Of a stretch of DNA of 13,934 nucleotides, positions 5,642-13,075 are shown in pieces. This DNA is from Clostridium sp. UBA6640 (GTDB lineage: Bacteria > Bacillota > Clostridia > Clostridiales > Clostridiaceae), in contig NZ_DKLM01000154.1 of assembly GCF_002455975.1 (NCBI RefSeq), forward strand, positions 56,700-70,633. Reading direction: 5' to 3'. Both the position numbers and the translations under genes were made by a program. A model generated the notes under the pieces. The model was not told the DNA's origin and ran no database searches. It saw only the letters and a program-made list of their open reading frames with translations. Every line of letters begins with the position of its first letter. Position 1 is the stretch's first letter.

Positions 5642-8080
5642 ATGGCTAGATATAGCACAGAAATTGATAAAAAATGGCAACAAAAATGGGAAGAAACAGA
5701 ACTATATAAATTTGATAAAAACAATTTAGATAAAAAACTTTATGTTTTAGAAATGTTCTCTTATCCATCTGGAAGCCAACTTCATGCAGGTCATTGGTTT
5801 AACTTTGCACCTGTTGATTCATGGGCTAGAATGAAAAGAATGCAAGGGTATAATGTATTTCAACCAATGGGTTTTGATGCTTTTGGATTACCTGCTGAAA
5901 ACTTTGCAATAAAAACTGGAATTCATCCAATGGATTCAACAGAAAAGAATATTGAAACTATGGAAAGACAATTAAGAGATATGGGAGCTATGTTTAACTG
6001 GGAAAATTCAGTAGTAACCTGTCGTCCTGATTATTATAAATGGACCCAATGGCTATTCCTAAAATTATATGAAAAAGGTCTTGCATATAGAAAAAATGCA
6101 CCAGTAAACTGGTGTCCTGATTGTAATACTGTTTTAGCTAATGAACAGGTAGTTGATGGCGTTTGTGAAAGATGTTCTAGTGAAGTTACTAAAAAGAATT
6201 TAACTCAATGGTTCTTAAAAATTACAGATTATGCTGAAGAACTTCTTAATGAAATTGATAATCTTGATTGGCCAGAAAAAACCAAATCAATGCAAAAACA
6301 TTGGATAGGTAAATCTACAGGCTCAGAAGCTACTTTTAAAGTAGACGGAAAAGATATTTCCTTCAATGTGTTCACTACAAGAGTTGATACACTATTTGGA
6401 GTAACTTATGTGGTTTTAGCTCCTGAAAACGAGTTAGTAGATCAGTTGGCTACTGAAGAGTGCAAAACTTCTGTAGAAGAATATAAAGAAACTGCTAAAA
6501 AACAATCTGATATAGAAAGACAATCTATAACAAGAGAAAAAACTGGTGTATTTACTGGTTCTTATGCTATAAATCCAATTAACGGAAGAAAAATTCCTAT
6601 TTGGATTGGAGACTATGTATTAAACACTTATGGAACTGGTGCAGTTATGGCTGTTCCGGCTCATGATGAAAGAGATTTTGCCTTTGCAACTAAATATAAT
6701 CTTCCAATAGAAAGAGTTATTGAAGGTGGAGAAAATCTTCCATATACTGAATCTGGAAAACTTGTAAATAGTGGAGAGTTCGACGAGCTTTCTAGTGAAG
6801 AAGCTAAGGAGGCTATGGTTAATAAACTTCATGAGTTAAATTTAGGTGAGAAGAAAATAAACTATAGATTAAGAGATTGGTTAGTATCAAGACAAAGATA
6901 TTGGGGAGCACCAATCCCAATAATCCACTGTGAAAAATGTGGAACAGTACCAGTGCCTGAAAGTGATTTACCTGTAAAGCTTCCATACGATGTGGAATTT
7001 ACACCAGATGGAAAATCTCCACTAGCTAAATGTGACAGCTTTATAAATACCACATGTCCATGTTGTGGTGAACCTGCTAAAAGAGAAGCAGACACTTTAG
7101 ATACCTTTGTGTGTTCTTCTTTCTACTATTTAAGATATGTAGATAACAAAAATGGTGAAGTTTGCTTTGATAGCGAACTAGTAAATAAAATGCTTCCAGT
7201 AGATAAATATGTTGGAGGACCAGAACATGCTTGTATGCACCTATTATATGCAAGGTTTATAACTAAAGCATTAAGAGATCTTGGTTATATAAACTTCGGA
7301 GAGCCATTTAAATCTCTAACTCACCAAGGATTAATCTTAGGACCTGATGGACTTAAGATGAGTAAATCTAAAGGAAACACTATATCTCCTGATGGATATA
7401 TCAAAGAATATGGTTCAGACGTATTTAGAATGTATCTAATGTTTGGATTTGGATATACTGAAGGTGGAGCTTGGAGCGATGATGGAATAAAATCTATAGG
7501 TAGATTCGTTGAGCGAATAGAAAGAGTTCTAGAACATTCTATAGCTGAACTTAGAAACAAGGATAATAATAAAGAAGCTATGGAAACTGCTGAAAAAGAG
7601 CTTAATTATTGGAGACATTTTGCTATAAAAGGTGTATCTGAAGATGCTGAAAAACTTCAGTTTAATACTGCAATAGCAAGAATGATGGAGTTTACTAATG
7701 CCCTATCTAAATACCTTAATGAAGACATTAAGAATCCTGCTTTCCTAAAGGAAACATTAGTAGATTACATTAAGCTTCTTGCACCATTTGCACCTCACTT
7801 CTCTGAAGAACACTGGGAAGCTTTAGGTATGAATTGTTCAGTATTTAACGAAAGTTGGCCTGTTTTCAATCCATCTGCTTTAATTAAAGATGAAGTTGAA
7901 ATAGCAATACAAATTAATGGTAAAATCAAAGCTAAAATTGATGTTCCAACAAGTCTTGATGAAGCAGGAATAAAAGAAGCGTCATTAAGCAATGAAAATA
8001 TAAAAGCTGCTCTTGAAGGAAAAACTGTAAGGAAAGTTATAGTAATTAAAGGCAGACTTGTAAATATAGTAGCTAACTAA
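5642..8080 (+). CDS. leuS: Leucyl-tRNA synthetase
   Basis: This is a class I aminoacyl-tRNA synthetase that charges tRNA-Leu in the cytoplasm. Its 812 residues are full length for the bacterial type. The HIGH-type motif is HAGH at 48-51 within YPSGSQLHAGHWFNF. It lacks the usual RNY after the motif, a variant I associate with clostridial LeuRS. Paired cysteines in NWCPDCN and CERCSSE (about 155-180) and a second pair in CEKCG and CPCCG suggest zinc sites. The CP1 editing domain (about 220-415) includes TRVDTLFGVTYVVLAPE and GTGAVMAVPAHDERDF with the conserved editing aspartate at about 345. KMSKS is at 572-576. The C-terminal part carries the anticodon-binding helices and the small C-terminal domain. 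AGGAGG lies 7 nt before the ATG. Expression is controlled by the T-box leader, and a strong terminator follows directly. Confidence 0.97.
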   Translation: MARYSTEIDKKWQQKWEETELYKFDKNNLDKKLYVLEMFSYPSGSQLHAGHWFNFAPVDSWARMKRMQGYNVFQPMGFDAFGLPAENFAIKTGIHPMDSTEKNIETMERQLRDMGAMFNWENSVVTCRPDYYKWTQWLFLKLYEKGLAYRKNAPVNWCPDCNTVLANEQVVDGVCERCSSEVTKKNLTQWFLKITDYAEELLNEIDNLDWPEKTKSMQKHWIGKSTGSEATFKVDGKDISFNVFTTRVDTLFGVTYVVLAPENELVDQLATEECKTSVEEYKETAKKQSDIERQSITREKTGVFTGSYAINPINGRKIPIWIGDYVLNTYGTGAVMAVPAHDERDFAFATKYNLPIERVIEGGENLPYTESGKLVNSGEFDELSSEEAKEAMVNKLHELNLGEKKINYRLRDWLVSRQRYWGAPIPIIHCEKCGTVPVPESDLPVKLPYDVEFTPDGKSPLAKCDSFINTTCPCCGEPAKREADTLDTFVCSSFYYLRYVDNKNGEVCFDSELVNKMLPVDKYVGGPEHACMHLLYARFITKALRDLGYINFGEPFKSLTHQGLILGPDGLKMSKSKGNTISPDGYIKEYGSDVFRMYLMFGFGYTEGGAWSDDGIKSIGRFVERIERVLEHSIAELRNKDNNKEAMETAEKELNYWRHFAIKGVSEDAEKLQFNTAIARMMEFTNALSKYLNEDIKNPAFLKETLVDYIKLLAPFAPHFSEEHWEALGMNCSVFNESWPVFNPSALIKDEVEIAIQINGKIKAKIDVPTSLDEAGIKEASLSNENIKAALEGKTVRKVIVIKGRLVNIVAN

Positions 8081-8081
8081 C

Positions 8082-8112
8082 AAAAAGTCGTGATTAACCA
8101 TCACGACTTTTT
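8082..8112. terminator. Bidirectional terminator between leuS and the acetyltransferase gene
   Basis: A perfect 13-bp stem AAAAAGTCGTGAT/ATCACGACTTTTT with a 5-nt loop. It carries a T-run on both strands, so it ends leuS on + and can end the convergent gene on -. Confidence 0.92.
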
Positions 8113-8166
8113 AAATTAATAATTAACTATATATGTTTAATACAGCAGAGAAATTAAAGATAAATT

Positions 8167-8976
8167 TTAATTATCTAAGAATTCAAAGGCATAGTCACAA
8201 TATTTTTTAAATCCTATACCTTCATATATAGCTTTTGCACTTAAGTTTCTTACATTTACTTGAGTTATCGGTGTCTTTCCGGCCTCCATTAATGTTTTTA
8301 CCATTTTACTCATAAGGATTTTTCCTAATCCTCTACCTCTATATTCACTTTTTATATAAACAGTAGTAATTTCCCCAAAATGTTTGCTGAACTCACTAAA
8401 TTTAGCTAATCCTATTGGAGTATAGTTAATATATAAGAAATAAACTCCATTTTCTAAATCATATTTTATTTTTTCATCATTAGTTAAAGATTCTATTTCT
8501 TCTTCAGAAGTTGCTCCAAAAAAATCTATATATGCTTCTTTAATAAAATCTTTATCTTTAAAAGTTGCTTTTTTAAAATTAAACTCTTCTATATGTAAAT
8601 TTAGCTTTTTCTCATTATCAAAAATATAATAAAAATTTTTATCTATATTTCTAGTTATATTTAATTCTTTTAACGCCACTGCTACATCTTCTTCTTTAGC
8701 TGCCAATAACATTCGCGTACTCTTTAATCTTTCAATTTCTTTTATAATAGTTTCAAAATTCTTTTTGTTATCATAATAAAAATTGGTAAAAAGCGAGTTT
8801 CCATCATCTTTTATATGTAATACTGCTCCTATATTATCTTCCTTATCTATATATAAATCTCCTATATTACCATTTTCAATAAAATGTATTATAAAAAGAT
8901 TTATCGCCTCTTCTTTATATAAAAATTTTAATATTGCACCTTTTATTTCATCTGTTAATTTCTCTATCTTTAACAT
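8167..8976 (-). CDS. GNAT family N-acetyltransferase
   Basis: This encodes 269 residues, so two domains are likely. The GNAT core is C-terminal (about 140-269): ITTVYIKSEYRGRGLG holds the acetyl-CoA pyrophosphate loop R-G-R-G-L-G at 213-218, followed by NVRNLSAKAIYEGIGFKKY, the usual motif B region. The N-terminal half (about 1-135) is less conserved in appearance and may be a degenerate second GNAT fold. The acceptor substrate cannot be read from the sequence. I chose the ATG at 8976 because GGGGGAAG lies about 6 nt upstream. The longer frame back to 9072 would translate the intergenic repeat at 8999-9031 and has no binding site. It converges on leuS across the shared terminator. Confidence 0.85.
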   Translation of the reverse strand: MLKIEKLTDEIKGAILKFLYKEEAINLFIIHFIENGNIGDLYIDKEDNIGAVLHIKDDGNSLFTNFYYDNKKNFETIIKEIERLKSTRMLLAAKEEDVAVALKELNITRNIDKNFYYIFDNEKKLNLHIEEFNFKKATFKDKDFIKEAYIDFFGATSEEEIESLTNDEKIKYDLENGVYFLYINYTPIGLAKFSEFSKHFGEITTVYIKSEYRGRGLGKILMSKMVKTLMEAGKTPITQVNVRNLSAKAIYEGIGFKKYCDYAFEFLDN

Positions 8977-8998
8977 AATTATCTTCCCCCATTTATAC

Positions 8999-9031
8999 AA
9001 TTGAGAATTGAGTATTGACAATGGACAATTT
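8999..9031. repeat. Iterated ATTGAGAATTGAG tract
   Basis: This has overlapping ATTGAGAATT, ATTGACAATG and GGACAATT units, the same style as the CACAATTCACA tracts at 541-571 and 701-726. Short tracts of this kind are common between clostridial genes. Read on the - strand it supplies TTGTCA (9016-9021), 18 nt from TATAAA (8992-8997). That promoter would leave almost no leader before the acetyltransferase binding site. Confidence 0.5.
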
Positions 9032-9079
9032 AGGTTGAAATTATTTTTATAAAAAATAATTTCTTTAAACATGTTTTTT

Positions 9080-9126
9080 CACTAGCAATATAAAATTGCT
9101 AGTGATTATGGCGAACATTGTTCGCC
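9080..9126. repeat. Hairpin plus GGCGAACA palindrome, copy 2
   Basis: A perfect 10-bp stem CACTAGCAAT/ATTGCTAGTG (9080-9089 and 9095-9104) is followed within 5 nt by GGCGAACATTGTTCGCC (9110-9126). The same order, TTGCTAGT then the palindrome, occurs at 804-841. The two sites therefore look like diverged copies of one composite element. Confidence 0.65.
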
Positions 9127-9392
9127 GCTACAGAATAAATTCCCCACCCCAGTGGTTTAAATAAAAAATAGTTACAAACTAAAATTTTGTGATTACTCTG
9201 ATTTTATTTAAAACCTATAATTTTTGTTGTAAACCCCAGCGGTGAAGGCTTCTTCTCTTTTCATCTCTTTGCCTCCCTCAAAATTTATCTATGTTATATA
9301 CAGAATTTTTCTTTTAACTAACTAGTTTATTTTTACTATTATAAAAATAGCTTAAGGAAACTCCCAATATAGTTATTTTTATAAATATACTT
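9127..9392. other. Intergenic region with a possible micro-ORF
   Basis: No large gene is present. ACCCCAGTGGT (near 9146) and ACCCCAGCGGT (near 9233) are near-identical 11-mers about 87 bp apart. Between and after them lies a possible 18-codon frame on the - strand (9208-9264). The rest is AT-rich. I see no obvious terminator for the lipoprotein gene ending at 9393. Confidence 0.4.
9208..9264 (-). CDS. Possible 18-residue peptide
   Basis: The frame MKREEAFTAGVYNKNYRF starts at an ATG with GGGAGG 7 nt upstream, a good ribosome binding site for so short a frame. The sequence is hydrophilic and not a signal peptide. It may be the surviving start of a decayed gene, a leader peptide or chance. 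I do not recognise it. Confidence 0.22.
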   Translation of the reverse strand: MKREEAFTAGVYNKNYRF

Positions 9393-9995
9393 CTATTTAA
9401 ATTTACATTTTAATAAAACTACTCTATCATAGTTTTCTATAGCTCTATCTACTTCATCTTTTCCATCAAAAATAAAACTCATGCGGCCTGATCCTTGATT
9501 TCGCTCTAATTGTGCAAATAAAATATACTCTACACCTTTTTCTATCTTTACTTCGTTATTATAAAACTTTCCAACTTCATTTGGCTTATTATTAAAGTCT
9601 ATATTAAATTTAGCTGAATTATTAAAATGATCACCTATAATAGCAATTTTCAATTCCCCTTTATCGCTATATTTATCAGAGTATTGATATAAGCTCATAC
9701 TTATATACTTCAAAGTATCTTCTTTATTTAAAGACATACCTACCATGTTGTCTTCACCTATAAGCTTTCCTCTTTCATATACACATAAGCTTACCTCAAT
9801 ATCATCATACTCTTCTAAACTTCCAATTATCTTAAAAGCCTTAAAATCAGTATCAATAGTACCTTGTAATAGTTCTTTTTGTTCTTCTGAAAAATCACTA
9901 AGAGCAATTCTAGGTTTTGTTTTTTCACAGCCTAATAATAAAATACAACTTATTGTTAAAAAAGCCATAATCAAAATTTTACTAGTTTTCCCCAT
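9393..9995 (-). CDS. Small secreted lipoprotein, unrecognised
   Basis: This encodes 200 residues. A type II signal peptide (KTSK, then ILIMAFLTISCILLL) ends in the lipobox LLGC. Cys23 would be lipidated, leaving the mature protein on the outer face of the membrane. The mature part is rich in charged beta-like segments (IEVSLCVYERGKLIGEDN, ELKIAIIGDHF, VEYILFAQLERNQGSG), suggesting one compact extracellular domain. I recognise no catalytic motif. The start at 9995 has GGAGG 8 nt upstream. The ATG 15 nt earlier overlaps that binding site. It is divergent from another lipoprotein gene at 10270. Confidence 0.75.
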   Translation of the reverse strand: MGKTSKILIMAFLTISCILLLGCEKTKPRIALSDFSEEQKELLQGTIDTDFKAFKIIGSLEEYDDIEVSLCVYERGKLIGEDNMVGMSLNKEDTLKYISMSLYQYSDKYSDKGELKIAIIGDHFNNSAKFNIDFNNKPNEVGKFYNNEVKIEKGVEYILFAQLERNQGSGRMSFIFDGKDEVDRAIENYDRVVLLKCKFK

Positions 9996-10035
9996 ATACT
10001 TTACCTCCATAAATTTTTATCAATGTACTGTAAAG

Positions 10036-10065
10036 CTTGTTTAACATTTTTAATTACTAAACAAG
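10036..10065. promoter_or_regulatory. Inverted repeat upstream of the lipoprotein gene
   Basis: CTTGTTTA and TAAACAAG (8-bp arms, 14-nt spacing) lie 41-70 nt before the start of the - strand lipoprotein gene. This is either an operator or a leader hairpin. No clean promoter overlaps it. Confidence 0.35.
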
Positions 10066-10119
10066 ATTAATTTACTTATACTATTCTTTTTGTACTTATT
10101 AAAGTTCTTATATTAAGGA

Positions 10120-10154
10120 TATATTAACATATTATTGTAAAATATGTTAATATA
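10120..10154. promoter_or_regulatory. AT-rich palindrome between divergent lipoprotein genes
   Basis: Perfect 14-bp arms (TATATTAACATATT and its complement) flank a 7-nt spacer. TATAAT at 10151-10156 overlaps the right arm, so a bound protein would cover a + strand -10 box. The right arm's ATATGTTAATATAA recurs exactly at 13333-13346 before the flavoprotein gene. Confidence 0.45.
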
Positions 10155-10269
10155 ATAATAGTGTAATCTTTAATTATGTAATTCCATGAAAAGATTTATA
10201 ATATTTAAGATACTTTATCTAATATATGAAAAAAGCCAAATTAAAAATTATTTACTAGGGGGTAATGTT

Positions 10270-10803
10270 ATGAAGTTTAAGAAGTTAATTCCTATGCTTT
10301 TAATAATAGTTATTATTCCACTTTTCTTAATAGGATGCAGCAAAACAAATGCTGAAGAAAAATTAACAGAAGATTTTCTTCATGCTTTATATGACATAGA
10401 AGATTACACTAAAGCTAATACTAATGAGTTTATCGAGTTTATCGAGAAACATCCTAATGATCAATATACCCTTAGATATAAGGAGTTATTATCGGATGAT
10501 GCCTTTAAAACAATCACAGCTAATAGAGTTAGCTCTCTATATATAAATCTCTTAGTTGCTAATAAAACTAATTCTAAGTTCGTAGAATTGAAGGAATTTA
10601 AAAAAAGTGATACAGATAAAGTTTATAATTTTAAGGCTATAATAAATTTAAATAATGTAGAAAAAAATACTAAAGATGACGTAGAGCTTATAGGACAAGT
10701 TACTATAGATAAAGTTGATGACAAACTGATAATATCCCAAGTTAACAACTTAAATGATATAGATTTATATTCAAAACTGCCAATACTACCAACTTATCCT
10801 TAA
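10270..10803 (+). CDS. Small secreted lipoprotein, unrecognised
   Basis: This encodes 177 residues. MKFKK followed by LIPMLLIIVIIPLFLIGC gives a type II signal peptide with lipobox LIGC, Cys23 being the lipidation site. The mature domain begins with helices (EEKLTEDFLHALYDIEDYTKAN) and ends in beta strands (VYNFKAIINLNN, VELIGQVTIDKVDDKLIISQV). This helix-then-sheet order is compatible with an NTF2-like fold, which is inference only. I chose the ATG at 10270 because GGGGGT precedes it by about 6 nt. The frame's earlier ATG at 10186 would put 28 extra residues before the signal peptide and has no binding site. It is unrelated in sequence to the divergent lipoprotein at 9393-9995. Confidence 0.75.
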   Translation: MKFKKLIPMLLIIVIIPLFLIGCSKTNAEEKLTEDFLHALYDIEDYTKANTNEFIEFIEKHPNDQYTLRYKELLSDDAFKTITANRVSSLYINLLVANKTNSKFVELKEFKKSDTDKVYNFKAIINLNNVEKNTKDDVELIGQVTIDKVDDKLIISQVNNLNDIDLYSKLPILPTYP

Positions 10804-10809
10804 TTTTAG

Positions 10810-10860
10810 AATAAAATAATTAATTATATATTTATAAATCAACTAATTATTTTATTTTTT
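10810..10860 (+). terminator. Terminator after the lipoprotein gene
   Basis: A 13-bp AT-only stem AATAAAATAATTA/TAATTATTTTATT (10810-10822 and 10844-10856) is followed by TTTT. The loop is 21 nt, which weakens it, but the position 7 nt after the stop fits. Confidence 0.6.
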
Positions 10861-10895
10861 ATATTTAAAACCTATTAAAAGAGATACTATAATGC

Positions 10896-10945
10896 AATAT
10901 ACTCCGCTTTAATAAAAATGTCTCTTTATTAAAACGGAGTATATT
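10896..10945. repeat. 21-bp inverted repeat (long hairpin)
   Basis: The arms 10896-10916 and 10925-10945 pair at 20 of 21 positions around an 8-nt loop. No T-run follows on either strand, so it is not a standard terminator. A perfect TATAAT (10888-10893) sits just upstream, so a + strand transcript could begin at the foot of the hairpin. AAAGAGATA (10878-10886) could instead pair with TGTCTCTTT (10919-10927), competing with the hairpin. It may be an element end or a structured RNA. Confidence 0.6.
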
Positions 10946-11224
10946 CCTCACTTTCTTTACTTACATAACATCAATTCTACTTTTACCTAATAATTATACT
11001 GAATTCATAAATTGCTTACCTTATGATTATTTTATCACATAATACTACTAATTCATTCATGACATTAATGATTGATAAAAGTAATGGTTTCTCTAAAATA
11101 AAAAAACTTATTACAACTCACATTTATGAATCGACAATAAGTTCTCTCTAAATATACTGTTTTATTTGAATTAGCAGCCCAAAAAGCATAGGCACTTCTT
11201 ATTCTTGTTGCTAATTTTTTACTA
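10946..11224. other. Gene-free stretch before the hydrolase operon end
   Basis: No supported gene. A large-loop hairpin AATTAGCA/TGCTAATT followed by a T-run lies at about 11170-11220 on the + strand. A stop-free frame of about 55 codons on the - strand (11065-11230) has no start codon or binding site. The hydrolase frame ends with three consecutive in-phase stops (TGA TAG TAA, 11227 down to 11219). This is the likely right flank of older DNA against the G+C-richer operon. Confidence 0.4.
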
Positions 11225-12172
11225 TCAATCTAAAAATTTTCTTAGTTCTTCTGCAATTTCTTTAGATTGCGAGTGATGAAGGTAGTGGGTTCCAGGTAAT
11301 TCAACGATCTTACCCTTAACCGATTTTTCAATTTGCTTTTGGTGAAGTTCAAGCCATCCTTCTGGATTTGTTTCATTTTCCGCAACAAACAATAATAAAG
11401 GAAGTTCTTTGGGAAACGACAGTTTTTTTGCAGAATTAAAGCTCTCTCCTATTAACTTAAGTTCACTTCGCACAGTCTTATTTCCCATATTTTTCATGGT
11501 AAGCATGCGCAATTGATCAGAAGACTCTTCATTAATGTTTTCACCCGTGAAGCTTTCAGGATTCAATTTTACCACCAATCTGAAGATTCCTGATTTTTGC
11601 ACGAAGTTGATTAATCTATCATCAAAACCTGGCCAAGTTTGGTTTGGAACACTTGAATCAATTCCAACAAAAGCTTTGACACCCTCAGGAAAAGTATTGA
11701 CATAGTTCAACCCATAAATGCCTGCAATTGAGTGCCCCATCAAAATAAAGGAATCTATATTTAATTGTTTAACAACGTTATGAATCTCCTCAACCATATT
11801 TTCTGCTGTTCGCTCACGCTCCGTTTGCCCACTTAGTCCATAGCCAAAGGGTTCGATAACAACCACACGATAATCACTTTTAAGTTCATCAATCAGCGGC
11901 TTGAAATCAATACTTGGACTTGCCGTGCCATAACCTGTTAAAAGAACAATTGTTTCTTCGCCCTTACCTTCAATAAGTACGTTCATCGTGCCATCGAAAA
12001 CCTCTAATTTCTGCCCATAATCCACAATTTTCTTAGCCTCACTTCGTAAACTTAAACGGTGAGCTGTAAAGATTCCCCCCAATGCTAAGGCTATTATCAG
12101 TACAAGTACAAGAGTGCTTATCTTTAGGATATGCAGAACTTGTTTAATACCACTTTTTTTATTTCCCTTCAT
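11225..12172 (-). CDS. Membrane-anchored alpha/beta hydrolase
   Basis: This encodes 315 residues. A basic start (MKGNKKSGIK) and a hydrophobic helix at about 17-36 make a signal anchor, so the catalytic domain (about 55-315) probably lies outside the cytoplasm. The nucleophile elbow is GHSIAG at 146-151 with Ser148. The oxyanion strand is LLTGYGTASPSIDF (78-90). The catalytic His is most likely His296 in PGTHYLHH. The acid is less clear: the usual Asp position after strand 7 reads AENE, so Glu267 may serve. The substrate is unknown; esterase or lipase-like activity is a family-level guess. The ATG lies inside the end of the tetR gene with a 14-bp overlap, so the hydrolase is co-transcribed with and controlled by the regulator. 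Codon choice uses more G and C than the surrounding genes. Confidence 0.85.
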   Translation of the reverse strand: MKGNKKSGIKQVLHILKISTLVLVLIIALALGGIFTAHRLSLRSEAKKIVDYGQKLEVFDGTMNVLIEGKGEETIVLLTGYGTASPSIDFKPLIDELKSDYRVVVIEPFGYGLSGQTERERTAENMVEEIHNVVKQLNIDSFILMGHSIAGIYGLNYVNTFPEGVKAFVGIDSSVPNQTWPGFDDRLINFVQKSGIFRLVVKLNPESFTGENINEESSDQLRMLTMKNMGNKTVRSELKLIGESFNSAKKLSFPKELPLLLFVAENETNPEGWLELHQKQIEKSVKGKIVELPGTHYLHHSQSKEIAEELRKFLD

Positions 12173-12815
12173 TTTCTATCCCCTTTTCCTTTACTTCGCT
12201 AATAATTTTTTCTATAATTTCATCACTTAGTACGTCAACTCCTATACCATCGAACAGATATTTCGCTGCATAAACTTTATCCCAAAAAGTATCTATAGTG
12301 TTAGGAAATAAAGATACCATAAACCAAGTATTTAATAGTAGGACAATAATCTCTGAAATCTGCTTTGGGAACTTCACATCAAGTGATCCATCCTTGTTTC
12401 CTTCGTCTATGTATAATTCAATCTGAGGTGATAGGACCTCATTGCTATTAATCACACGCATCATGAAAAATTTTGGATTATTAAATAAAGGAAATGCCAA
12501 CCCAAATGAAGCTCCAACCTCTTTATTCATTAGTGTCTCCATTAGTAAATGTTGAATTTTTTCTAAGCCATTTAGGTCTTGGCGTTTACTAATTGCCTCT
12601 ATATACTCTGATCCTGGAACAAGTCGCTTTACAACTCCATCAATAATCTCTTCTTTTGATTTAAAGTGGTGGTAAATCGCTCCACGGGACAGGCCATCTA
12701 ATTCGTTGACAATATCTTGGATGGTCGTTTTCTCATAACCTTTTTCTACAAACAGCCGTGTCGCTACATCTAAAATATCTCTAATTGTGTCTTCAGTACT
12801 ATACCTTTTACTCAT
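12159..12815 (-). CDS. TetR family transcriptional regulator
   Basis: This encodes 218 residues. The N-terminal TetR DNA-binding domain covers about 8-57: DVATRLFVEKGYEKTTIQDIV, then the turn LSRGAIYHHFKSKEEII, the family signature. The rest (60-218) is a helical ligand-binding and dimer domain with no recognisable ligand pocket. AGGAGAG lies about 7 nt before the ATG. It is first in a two-gene operon with the hydrolase. An imperfect palindrome in its own leader (12837-12855) sits just downstream of the -10 region, as expected for self-repression. A second copy lies at 13026. The operon is likely released when a small hydrophobic ligand or hydrolase substrate binds the repressor (inference). 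Confidence 0.9.
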   Translation of the reverse strand: MSKRYSTEDTIRDILDVATRLFVEKGYEKTTIQDIVNELDGLSRGAIYHHFKSKEEIIDGVVKRLVPGSEYIEAISKRQDLNGLEKIQHLLMETLMNKEVGASFGLAFPLFNNPKFFMMRVINSNEVLSPQIELYIDEGNKDGSLDVKFPKQISEIIVLLLNTWFMVSLFPNTIDTFWDKVYAAKYLFDGIGVDVLSDEIIEKIISEVKEKGIENEGK

Positions 12816-12836
12816 TACTCAACTCTCCTTCTAACA

Positions 12837-12855
12837 AACATTTAGTCGGTATGTT
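12837..12855. promoter_or_regulatory. Likely TetR operator, copy A
   Basis: AACATTTAGTCGGTATGTT is an imperfect palindrome with the TetR-like half-site AACATACCGA. It lies immediately downstream of the copy A -10 position on the - strand and 22 nt before the tetR ATG. Confidence 0.6.
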
Positions 12856-12857
12856 CT

Positions 12858-12886
12858 AGACTACACTCCATTTCAATTTATGTAAA
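12858..12886 (-). promoter_or_regulatory. tetR-proximal promoter, copy A (weak)
   Basis: On the - strand, TTTACA (12886-12881) and TAGTCT (12863-12858) are separated by 17 nt. The -10 has lost key bases relative to copy B (TAATAT), so this copy is probably the weaker promoter. Confidence 0.45.
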
Positions 12887-13025
12887 TAAACTTAATCACT
12901 TATTATAAATTTCTAGTTTCTTCTGGGTTAAAAGATAATTTCCTTACTATTTCTATTCTCTAACCCTGTTTTTAGTGCTGTCTCCTAGGACATTCTTTAA
13001 TTCGCCTTTAATCTTTTTCTAAAAA

Positions 13026-13044
13026 AACATTCATTCGGTATGTT
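13026..13044. promoter_or_regulatory. Likely TetR operator, copy B
   Basis: AACATTCATTCGGTATGTT keeps the AACATACCGA half-site of copy A. It lies 2 nt downstream of the copy B -10 box, where binding would block initiation. Confidence 0.65.
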
Positions 13045-13046
13045 TT

Positions 13047-13075
13047 ATATTACACTCTATTTTACTTTATGTCAA
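13047..13075 (-). promoter_or_regulatory. Strong tetR operon promoter, copy B
   Basis: On the - strand, TTGACA (13075-13070), a 17-nt spacer and TAATAT (13052-13047). This is the best promoter for the operon and gives a leader of about 225 nt that passes through copy A. Confidence 0.75.

Larger units (their letters stand above)
12832..12965 (-). repeat. Promoter-operator direct repeat, copy A
   Basis: This copy aligns with 13020-13146. It starts just before the operator and runs through the promoter to CTATTCTCTAA. Over the first 64 aligned bases about four in five are identical (12 differences by eye). Copy B lacks about 8 bp in the second half. Confidence 0.75.

Noticed and set aside
8992..9021. 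Promoter for the acetyltransferase inside the repeat tract
   Set aside because: TTGTCA-N18-TATAAA looks acceptable, but the predicted start would fall within the ribosome binding site. Kept only as a remark.
8977..9072. N-terminal extension of the acetyltransferase
   Set aside because: It translates an intergenic repeat tract, has no ribosome binding site, and the ATG at 8976 is well served.
9745..10044. + strand 99-codon frame over the lipoprotein gene
   Set aside because: It runs antisense through the lipoprotein coding sequence including its signal peptide, and no ribosome binding site was seen.
10186..10269. N-terminal extension of the lipoprotein at 10270
   Set aside because: It would bury the signal peptide behind 28 residues, and no binding site precedes 10186.
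10896..10945. Rho-independent terminator
   Set aside because: The stem is long, but no T-run follows on either strand.
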